Assembly (NCBI RefSeq): GCF_038007465.1
Contig: NZ_JBBOXF010000001.1
Location: 1,142,501 to 1,206,500, forward strand
DNA: 64,000 bases
Source of the DNA: Sporosarcina sp. FSL K6-1508
GTDB lineage: Bacteria > Bacillota > Bacilli > Bacillales_A > Planococcaceae
Direction of reading: 5' to 3'
Shown: in pieces, positions 57,554 to 64,000 of the stretch
How positions within the stretch are numbered: the stretch's first letter is position 1
Layout of the letters: each line of letters begins with the position of its first letter
Notes under the pieces: model-generated
Seen by the model: the letters and a program-made list of their open reading frames with translations, nothing else
What the model was told of the DNA's origin: nothing
Databases searched by the model: none
Made by a program: the position numbers and the translations under genes

Positions 57554-59707
57554 ATGATCACTGAGATCACGGTCGAAAATATGAAGGGGCAAAGCATCAC
57601 GCAGCTCCTCACAGGCAAGAACATTCTCATTGGGAAGAACGGGTCAGGGAAAACTACGCGGATGCAGGCTCTAGGGCTTGCGATGCTCGGGAATGTGCCA
57701 GGGCAAGCTAAGACGTCGGCGGCGACCTTCAAATTTGCAACGGGCGACAAAATGGCGGTAGGGCTTAAAACAAAGGACTTCGAGTTCTCCAGGAGCTTTG
57801 TGAAAGAAGAAAAATTCAACGGCCGAACTGGCGAAAAAAGTATAAGTATCAAAGAAGTTATTTCCGTTTCCCCTGGTAAAGGGGAGCGGACGGCTACTCA
57901 GAAGAAAGATCGTATCCATGAAGAAATCGGGAACTTTCCCGTCGCGCTCGACTTCAACGAGTTTCTAGCACTTTCTGATGCAAAGAGGAGGAATTTCATT
58001 TATTCCCTATCTCCAATCAAGTCGAATACGTGGGATAAAGAAAAACTATCAAACTACCTGCAGAAGAGAATGTTGACCGCGGAGCTTGAATCCAACAATG
58101 AAGAGCTGTTCGATATTACGAATAAATTGATCGCGAAGTCCTTAGAGCAGTTTCGTGATGGCGCTGATATTCATGACGGGCTGCTCTCGATGCTCGACTG
58201 GACCACGACCGAATTGTCGTACTGGAAACGAAAAGAAGAAGACTCACAAGGCGCTGTGCGTCAGATGTCTGACATGAAAAATCAATTATCGGAAACAGAT
58301 CGTGACATTGCCGCAACGAAAAAAGAGCTTGAAGAACTACAGGCCAATCTTATTTCCATTGAAAAGAATATATCTGCAGATACAGAGAAAAAGCGCAATA
58401 TCGACAAACGCTTTCAACGGATCGAAGAAGTAAAAAAAGAGATCCAGTTAGTAAATGAAACCACTGTCGAAACAAACACCTTGCCATTGGATGAGGAGAT
58501 CGCTGCATTAACTGCCTCCATTCCCTTGCCTGTGGATGTCGAAACTCAACTGAAGCCGTTGGATGAGGAGATCGGGAAGCTGAACAACTTGGCTGATACC
58601 CAGCGCCAAATGCTGAATAAGCACAAAGAGTTGATTATGAATGTACAAGCCAACGTCCAGACGCTTGACGGCACGCTGCGGAAGGTTGGAGAAATGGCTG
58701 GCTTTTGTGTCATCAGCCAAATGATTTCATGTAATAAAGATTTCACGGGGTTCGATGAGTATGTCGACAAGAAGAAAGCTGAAGCTGCGAAGTCTATGGC
58801 TGAACTGAAAGGGCTACACGATCAACATGAAGGCGCATTGAATCTGTTACTTCAGAACATCAAGGAAAAAGAAAAGGCGAAGGCTGCCGTGTTTGCTGAG
58901 GCGCAGGTCGTACAAGGCGCGCGTGATGTTATTTCTCAGAAGGTAAGAAATGCTGAAGCGGCAAAGGCTAATATTTTAAACCTTATTGATCGCAGAAATA
59001 ATAAACTAGCGTCTCTCAAAGAGGAATTGGACAAACTTGTGAATGAAAAAGCTGATCCAATCGGAGACCTAGAAATCATGTCGAAACAAGCGACTGGTAC
59101 ACGAGCTCGAATCGCAGAGCTCCAGGGGCAAGTTCAGGAGAAAGAAAAATCCAAGCAGACTCTGATCCTTATGAATGAAAACGTCTTGCAAAATAACGAG
59201 GCCGAGTACAAGGCTGGCGCCCTGAAGATTCTTCAGGAGTCGTTGGGTGCAAAGGGTGTTCAGGGTGAGTTGGTGAAAGAGATCCTGGAGCCGATTCGCG
59301 CACAGATTGAAGAAAATTTAAAACTGATGAAGTTTGACCAAGTTCCTTATTTTCAGACGGAAAGCGACACCGGAAAAGAATTGTTTGAGTTTGGCTGGAT
59401 CAATGATCGCGGCCACGAAGTGAATTTCGACGCTTTGTCCACGGGGCAGCAGACGGTCTTCCTTGCGGCCATGATGATGACCATTATCGACAGGGCGCAG
59501 CCGAAGTTGCGGATCCTTGCTATGGATAACCTGAATCACCTGGACAAGCAAAACTTCCAGTTGCTCATCGATGGATTGAACGGCTTGACGGATAAAGTTG
59601 ACAATATCATTCTAGCGGGCGCCATTGAGTATGATTTTTCCGCGGATGGCTGGGTTGTTGACAACCTGTCAGAGGGGGTTGTGATCGATGCAAGCAACAT
59701 TGCTTAA
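57554..59707 (+). CDS. SMC/Rad50-like AAA ATPase
   Basis: Protein of 717 aa. Walker A IGKNGSGKTT near residue 30. About 390 residues of coiled coil with a break near 375-395 follow, including two cysteines eight residues apart (FCVISQMISC) in place of a standard CxxC hook. The ABC signature is LSTGQQ near 630 and Walker B is RILAMDNLNHLD near 655. After the Walker B aspartate comes asparagine where ABC/SMC ATPases have glutamate, so hydrolysis may be slow. No SbcD/Mre11 nuclease gene is adjacent. It probably organises DNA ends or replication-linked recombination. Start just after the previous stop. Confidence 0.78.
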   Translation: MITEITVENMKGQSITQLLTGKNILIGKNGSGKTTRMQALGLAMLGNVPGQAKTSAATFKFATGDKMAVGLKTKDFEFSRSFVKEEKFNGRTGEKSISIKEVISVSPGKGERTATQKKDRIHEEIGNFPVALDFNEFLALSDAKRRNFIYSLSPIKSNTWDKEKLSNYLQKRMLTAELESNNEELFDITNKLIAKSLEQFRDGADIHDGLLSMLDWTTTELSYWKRKEEDSQGAVRQMSDMKNQLSETDRDIAATKKELEELQANLISIEKNISADTEKKRNIDKRFQRIEEVKKEIQLVNETTVETNTLPLDEEIAALTASIPLPVDVETQLKPLDEEIGKLNNLADTQRQMLNKHKELIMNVQANVQTLDGTLRKVGEMAGFCVISQMISCNKDFTGFDEYVDKKKAEAAKSMAELKGLHDQHEGALNLLLQNIKEKEKAKAAVFAEAQVVQGARDVISQKVRNAEAAKANILNLIDRRNNKLASLKEELDKLVNEKADPIGDLEIMSKQATGTRARIAELQGQVQEKEKSKQTLILMNENVLQNNEAEYKAGALKILQESLGAKGVQGELVKEILEPIRAQIEENLKLMKFDQVPYFQTESDTGKELFEFGWINDRGHEVNFDALSTGQQTVFLAAMMMTIIDRAQPKLRILAMDNLNHLDKQNFQLLIDGLNGLTDKVDNIILAGAIEYDFSADGWVVDNLSEGVVIDASNIA

Positions 59708-61505
59708 AGGATTGAATGAGGGGCAGCAGCGGGCTGTCCTCTCGGATAATAAAACGATCCTTTGCCTCGCTGGAGCTGGATCAGGGAAAACGACGGTCCT
59801 TACAAGGCGTATTGCTCATTTATTTAATAACCGGGTGGGGACCAGCAACATGCTGGCCCTCACGTTCACTCGGTTGGCCGGAAAGGAAATGAAGGAGCGC
59901 GTCATCTCCCTTGTAGGTGATGCGGAAGGAAAGAAGCTGTTTTGTAATACCTTCCACGCTTTCGCGGTTCATGTACTGAAGGATTGGGGTCATCTAATCG
60001 GCATCGATAAAAACTTTACGATTTACGATCAAGAAGATCGCACGTCGATCCTCGAGGTCATTATTAAAGAATTAGGCGACAGGGTTAAGTTGAAAAAAGT
60101 CGTTGAGGCGTATGAGGAAAATGATGTTTCCAATCATGAAATCACGATGGTTATTAATGAGTACGTTTATCGGTTGCGGCAAAATAACGCCATCGATTTG
60201 GACAAGCTCATAGAAAAAATAAATTTTTTATGGGCCGAGCACCCCGAGTCACTTAATCATTACAAAAGGCTTTACTCTCACGTATTCGTTGACGAGTTCC
60301 AAGATAGCAACGACGAGCAGATGATAATGATCCGCTCGCTGGCTCCTGCCAATCTCTTTGCGGTAGGTGATGATTTTCAGGCCATCTACGGTTGGCGAGG
60401 CGCTAAGGTTGAATACATTCTCGAATTCCCTGGTATGTATCCTGGCTGCGAGGTCGTGAAGTTAGAGGATAACTATCGATCTACGAGAGAAATCATTGCG
60501 GCAGCCAATAACCTAATTTCGTACAACTTGACTCAATCAGAAAAGACTTTGATCGCCCATAAAGACGGGCCACAGATAACAGTTTCTACTACGGGTGATG
60601 AAAGAGCTGAATATGAAAGCATCGCTCGGAAAATAAAGGATCTGCGGAGCTCAGGTACCACTTATAAAAATGTCGCTGTTCTATCAAGGACGAATATGCA
60701 GCTTACTAGAATGCAGAGTCAGCTAGAGCGAGATGGGATCCCGAATGTGGCGCTTGGTCGTAACGATATCATGCGCAATCAAGACATCAGATCCATTATT
60801 GCCTGGTTGCAGGTTATATCAAACCAGAAGGACGGCAACGCATTAAGGCGGGCGCTTGACTACCCTGAACCTTTTCTGTCTGAAGGGGAAAAAAAGAAAT
60901 TGAAGCTCGAGGCTGCTAGGCAAGAAAAGACTGAGTTGGTCATGCTAAAGGAGTTGGATTTCAGGAGATCTGCCAAGTTCTTTGGAATAGGTTCATTAAT
61001 CTTCGAGAAGCAATCGCTAGGTATGAATGTGTCAGATTTGATCCTGTACACAGCTGAAATATTAGGCGTGTTGCAAGACTATGAGGGCAAGGGGCTACAA
61101 AATCGCCTACACGCGATCCAAGACGGAATTGAGTATATAAAGGCCTGGGAAGATTCAAAGGCTTCACTGGGTGAAGACAACGGCCTCCTGGCGTTCCTAA
61201 AATGGCTGAAGTTCAGAGATATTCAAGAAAAGCTTGTCGAAGAGAAGGATGCAGTCAAGCTCATGACCATGCACGGTGCGAAAGGGTTGGAGTTTGAAGT
61301 TGTTTTCATCGTCGGTTTGGTAGAGGAAACATTCCCGTCCAAACGTGGTGATCTCGAGGAAGAAAGGCGCCTCGCGTATGTTGGAGTGACCAGAGCAAAG
61401 GAGCAACTATTCTTGTCCCATGCTCACGCTAAGCAGCAGTGGAACGGATCGCCGGCGCCAGCTATACCGAGTAGATTCCTGGATGAAATAAAAGAAAAAG
61501 TGTAA
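59688..61505 (+). CDS. UvrD/Rep-type superfamily 1A DNA helicase
   Basis: Protein of 605 aa. Q motif LNEGQQRAVL, Walker A GAGSGKTTVLTRRIAHL, motif Ia TFTRLAGKEMKERV, motif II VDEFQDSN, motif III GDDFQAIYGWRGA, motif IV DNYRSTREI, motif V MTMHGAKGLEFEVVFI, motif VI RRLAYVGVTRAKEQLFL. A 3'-5' unwinding helicase by family. It is shorter than UvrD (about 720-740 aa), lacking most of the C-terminal region. It overlaps the ATPase gene by 20 bases, implying coupled expression. Confidence 0.92.
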   Translation: MQATLLKGLNEGQQRAVLSDNKTILCLAGAGSGKTTVLTRRIAHLFNNRVGTSNMLALTFTRLAGKEMKERVISLVGDAEGKKLFCNTFHAFAVHVLKDWGHLIGIDKNFTIYDQEDRTSILEVIIKELGDRVKLKKVVEAYEENDVSNHEITMVINEYVYRLRQNNAIDLDKLIEKINFLWAEHPESLNHYKRLYSHVFVDEFQDSNDEQMIMIRSLAPANLFAVGDDFQAIYGWRGAKVEYILEFPGMYPGCEVVKLEDNYRSTREIIAAANNLISYNLTQSEKTLIAHKDGPQITVSTTGDERAEYESIARKIKDLRSSGTTYKNVAVLSRTNMQLTRMQSQLERDGIPNVALGRNDIMRNQDIRSIIAWLQVISNQKDGNALRRALDYPEPFLSEGEKKKLKLEAARQEKTELVMLKELDFRRSAKFFGIGSLIFEKQSLGMNVSDLILYTAEILGVLQDYEGKGLQNRLHAIQDGIEYIKAWEDSKASLGEDNGLLAFLKWLKFRDIQEKLVEEKDAVKLMTMHGAKGLEFEVVFIVGLVEETFPSKRGDLEEERRLAYVGVTRAKEQLFLSHAHAKQQWNGSPAPAIPSRFLDEIKEKV

Positions 61506-61536
61506 CGCATGCCGTAAGTCGGAAGGAGGTATCAAC

Positions 61537-62502
61537 GTGCAAAAAGGCTGGATTAAACTACACAGGAAGCTGCTTGACAATCCGATCTGGCAAGATCCCC
61601 ACTATATGAAACTTTGGATGTATTGCCTTTTGCAGGCCTCCCACGCCGAGCATGATCAGCTGGTGGGGAATCAGATCATAAAATTGCTTCCTGGGCAATT
61701 TGTTACCGGGAGAATATCGCTCGCTGAAGAAATGAATCGCGGTGTTGCCCCGAAGAAAAGGCAAAGTGAATCTACTTGGTGGCGCGACCTCAAAAGGTTT
61801 GAAGAGTGGGGAATGTTGAACATCAAAGCGAACAGCAAATACAGCATTGTAACCGTTGGTAATTGGGCGCTTTATCAAGAAACTGAAAAAGAAATGGACA
61901 GCAAAAGAACAGCAGATGAACAGCAAGTGAACAGCGAATGGACAGCGAGTGAACAGCATTTGAACACAAACAAGAATGTAAAGAATTTAAGCACTAAAGA
62001 ATTAAAGAACTTATCATCATCATCACCATCATCATCGCCGATCGCACCGAGTCTCATAAATTTGGATCTCAAAGAAGTCACCAACTTTTATGAGCAGCAG
62101 CACTTTGGAATGATAACCCCGCATGTCGCAGATCGGATGGCTGACTGGATTGATGATATGTCAAAAGATCTTGTAATCATGGCCATGAAGTTGGCCATCG
62201 AGAATGGCGTTGCCAAATGGAGCTACGCTGAGGGGATATTAAAAAACTGGAACACCAGAAAGCTTTCCACTGTCGAGCAGGTCACTGCCTTTGAAAAGCA
62301 ACGTGAACAACAAAAGAATGTCCAGCAACAAAATACGGGAAGTAGACGCAGCTTCGGTTCTCAACGTGAGGAGAAGATTCCTGATTGGTTCAACAAGCGA
62401 AAGGATGCCCCTGAAGCAGAACGGGAGCCGGATCCTGATATCGAGGAACGAAGAAGGAAATTGCAAGAAGAGCTGGATGAAATGAGTGCAAGGGTCCATT
62501 GA
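61537..62502 (+). CDS. Phage replication protein with DnaD-like C-terminal domain
   Basis: Protein of 321 aa. The N-terminal winged-helix domain (GWIKLHRKLLDNPIWQDPHYMKLWMYCLLQA) is of the phage replisome-organiser type. The middle is low complexity, with short repeats around 61905-61965 and a serine run. The DnaD-like domain follows (VTNFYEQQHFGMITPHVADRMADWI, GVAKWSYAEGILKNWNTRK). It probably binds the phage origin and recruits the host helicase. GTG 61537 after GGAAGGAGG. Confidence 0.8.
   Translation: MQKGWIKLHRKLLDNPIWQDPHYMKLWMYCLLQASHAEHDQLVGNQIIKLLPGQFVTGRISLAEEMNRGVAPKKRQSESTWWRDLKRFEEWGMLNIKANSKYSIVTVGNWALYQETEKEMDSKRTADEQQVNSEWTASEQHLNTNKNVKNLSTKELKNLSSSSPSSSPIAPSLINLDLKEVTNFYEQQHFGMITPHVADRMADWIDDMSKDLVIMAMKLAIENGVAKWSYAEGILKNWNTRKLSTVEQVTAFEKQREQQKNVQQQNTGSRRSFGSQREEKIPDWFNKRKDAPEAEREPDPDIEERRRKLQEELDEMSARVH
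62008..62038 (+). repeat. TCA trinucleotide microsatellite inside the replication gene
   Basis: A run of seven to eight TCA/CCA/TCG units encodes a serine-rich stretch in the linker. Replication slippage here could vary linker length without a frameshift. Confidence 0.6.
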
Positions 62503-62536
62503 TTCAGCTAAGTATCACAGATAGGGAGGTTTCACG

Positions 62537-63001
62537 ATGATTAATAGAGTTGTCCTAGTGGGTCGGCTCACTAAAGATCCAGAACTAAAATACACCCAGG
62601 GTGGGGTTGCCGTTTGTCGATTCACCTTAGCCTGTAACCGATCGTTTAAATCGCAAAGCGGGGAACAGGAAGCTGACTTTATCAACTGCGTGACTTGGAG
62701 AAAGCAAGCTGAGAACACGGCGAACTTTTTAAGAAAAGGCAGTTTGACCGGCGTTGAAGGCCGCATTCAGACAAGCAGCTTTGATGGCCAGGACGGAAAG
62801 CGCGTCTTCATGACGGAGGTGGTCGCTGATAGCGTCCAGTTCCTTGAACCGCGCAATGCTTCCGCTGACCGGTCCAGTCAAGGTTCGCCGGATCGCAACG
62901 CTCAGCAAAGTCAGCAGCAAAACTACACACGGACTGATGATGATCCATTCACGACTGGCGGCGGGCCGGTTGAAGTTACAGATGATGACCTGCCATTTTA
63001 A
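62537..63001 (+). CDS. ssb: Single-stranded DNA-binding protein
   Basis: Protein of 154 aa. OB fold MINRVVLVGRLTKDPELKYTQGGVAVCRFTLACNR, INCVTWRKQAENTANFLRKGSL, EGRIQTSSF. A Q/S/N-rich linker leads to the acidic tip DDDLPF that recruits partner proteins. Phage-encoded copy that coats ssDNA for the replication and recombination genes just upstream. SD AGGGAGG. Confidence 0.95.
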   Translation: MINRVVLVGRLTKDPELKYTQGGVAVCRFTLACNRSFKSQSGEQEADFINCVTWRKQAENTANFLRKGSLTGVEGRIQTSSFDGQDGKRVFMTEVVADSVQFLEPRNASADRSSQGSPDRNAQQSQQQNYTRTDDDPFTTGGGPVEVTDDDLPF

Positions 63002-63021
63002 AAAAAGAGGAGGAAATGACG

Positions 63022-63714
63022 ATGGAAGTATTTGTTAAGTTTAATGACGGTCAAAAAATGAGTGAGATGGAGCTGAAGGGTGCCCCTCACGGAGCTGAAA
63101 TAAATGTCATTTTCGGTTTCTTTGAAGCATTGGGCGTAACTAAGCCAACGCCTATACAAAATATGGGCGGATATAAGCAAGAGTCTCCTGGTGTGAAAGA
63201 AGTCCCTAAGCAAAAGGTGGCCGCGGCTCCTATTGAGGCTCCAGCAACTAAAAAGCCGGCTCCTGGTGTTTATACCAAATTTGTGACCGAAGAATTTGAA
63301 ATGCCACCACTTTCTAAAAATGATCGGCTGGATGACATGATTGAAAACGCGTTGCGTCCATCGAAGCCGCGAGCGCTCCCGATGATCGGTAGTGAAAATC
63401 GAGCGCAGTTCCCTGTTGAAGAGATCGCGAGAGTTAGTCCTTCTCCAGATAAGAAAGTTGGTACTGAAGCGGAACCCGGCCACTGGGTAACAGGCATAAA
63501 GGTCAGTGAAAACGGTGGAAAACGTTATAAGTGCCGTTACTGGTGCGAATGCGGCTACAAGTCGAATATCTACATCCCGTTGGGTCAGGAATTCGTTTCT
63601 TGCTACGAGTGCAGCGCTGACATGTTTATTGAACCGGCCACAAAGACAGCTGATGAAAATGGCGTTCCAACAAGAGATCAAATGGGCAATTTCTTTATTG
63701 CAAACCATCAATAA
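63022..63714 (+). CDS. Hypothetical phage protein with C-terminal zinc ribbon
   Basis: Protein of 230 aa. An N-terminal strand-rich part (MEVFVKFNDGQKMSEMEL), then a proline/alanine-rich linker (residues 55-90). The C-terminal zinc ribbon is KCRYWCECGYKSN and VSCYECSADMF. ATG 63022 has proper spacing from GAGGAGG; ATG 63016 is too close. Possibly a nucleic-acid binding accessory factor; not recognised. Confidence 0.6.
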   Translation: MEVFVKFNDGQKMSEMELKGAPHGAEINVIFGFFEALGVTKPTPIQNMGGYKQESPGVKEVPKQKVAAAPIEAPATKKPAPGVYTKFVTEEFEMPPLSKNDRLDDMIENALRPSKPRALPMIGSENRAQFPVEEIARVSPSPDKKVGTEAEPGHWVTGIKVSENGGKRYKCRYWCECGYKSNIYIPLGQEFVSCYECSADMFIEPATKTADENGVPTRDQMGNFFIANHQ

Positions 63715-63738
63715 AAACAAACCAGGAGGGCTAATATT

Positions 63739-64000
63739 ATGCCAATTAAAAGCTTATTGAAATCAATCGTAGGTGTAAAAATGACGAAAGTAACAAAGGT
63801 TCGGATCGGCACAGTGGATCCGGCGAAGGATGCGCATCTTGACAAACTGCGCGCCGACCACGATGCAGAACATGATCGCGTAGAAGCTGAAATTAAAGCA
63901 TTCATCAAGAAAATGAAGGCCGAGCACGGTCCTTCATGCAAGCGATTCAAGGAAGAAACTCACCAGACTTGGGAAAGTATTTTTGATGACCTGGGGATCA
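63739..64000 (+). CDS. Hypothetical phage protein, cut by the right edge
   Basis: At least 87 codons from ATG 63739 after AGGAGGG, still open at the window end. MPIKSLLKSIVGVKMTKVTKVRIG is followed by a charged helical stretch with many His, Asp and Lys. No family recognised. Confidence 0.55.
   Translation, partial: MPIKSLLKSIVGVKMTKVTKVRIGTVDPAKDAHLDKLRADHDAEHDRVEAEIKAFIKKMKAEHGPSCKRFKEETHQTWESIFDDLGI

Larger units (their letters stand above)
50090..64000. mobile_element. Left part of an integrated temperate phage or phage-like element
   Basis: It begins at tRNA-Thr with an inward integrase, then a lysogeny module (membrane protein, ImmA, CI), a divergent early region, recombination genes and replication genes. 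No structural, lysis or conjugation genes are in view and the element is open to the right, so phage versus integrative conjugative element is not settled. The helicase/DnaD/SSB set favours a phage. Confidence 0.85.

Overview
The window is a chromosomal segment of an endospore-forming Firmicute of the order Bacillales. Protein sequences match Bacillus subtilis orthologues closely, but gene content and spacing differ. A member of the Planococcaceae (Sporosarcina or a near relative) is my best guess; that rank is inference. Spore formation is supported by sigH, cwlD, gerD and kbaA. About 50 kb is core chromosome, and the last 14 kb is the left end of a prophage-like element.

Region 1 (1-19.1 kb) is the translation and transcription core: rlmB (cut by the left edge), rae1/yacP, sigH, rpmG, secE, nusG, rplK-rplA, rplJ-rplL, an RsmC-like methyltransferase, rpoB, rpoC, an L7Ae-like K-turn protein, rpsL, rpsG, fusA and tuf. 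Sigma-A type promoters can be read before sigH, rpmG, rplK, rplJ, rpoB and the L7Ae-like gene. Structured leaders precede rplK, rplA, rplJ and rpoB. Region 2 (19.2-20.5 kb) is a single NhaC-superfamily transporter with its own promoter, inserted between tuf and the S10 operon.

Region 3 (20.6-35.1 kb) is the S10-spc-alpha super-operon from rpsJ to rplQ, in the usual order. The map gene, which sits between adk and infA in B. subtilis, is absent, and 425 bp without an open frame lie there. Region 4 (35.1-39.7 kb) holds ecfA1-ecfA2-ecfT (the shared module of energy-coupling-factor vitamin transporters), truA, and rplM-rpsI behind a leader.

Region 5 (39.7-41.7 kb) is a 1.9-kb insertion bounded by direct copies of the 3' end of rpsI and its terminator. 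It carries an S-layer-homology surface protein. Region 6 (41.7-45.1 kb) is a molybdate uptake operon (modA, modB and a short modC) followed by a convergent HTH/PBP-like regulator; a shared sequence motif lies before modA and before the regulator. Region 7 (45.1-49.9 kb) returns to the B. subtilis-like sporulation neighbourhood: a rhodanese, cwlD, salA, gerD (reverse), kbaA, and a PdaB-like protein (reverse) that has lost its deacetylase motifs.

Region 8 (50.0-64.0 kb) begins with tRNA-Asn and tRNA-Thr. A tyrosine integrase lies directly after tRNA-Thr and points toward it. Next come a membrane protein, an ImmA-type protease and a CI-like repressor (all reverse). Rightward early genes follow: Cro-like, two more HTH proteins, small zinc-ribbon proteins, a C-type-lectin/FGE-fold protein, and a recombination and replication block. 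That block contains an unrecognised 349-aa protein, an SMC/Rad50-like ATPase, a UvrD-type helicase, a DnaD-like replication protein and SSB. The element runs off the right edge. Five copies of a 15-bp operator-like sequence surround the cI/cro control region, and a second palindrome pair precedes another HTH gene.
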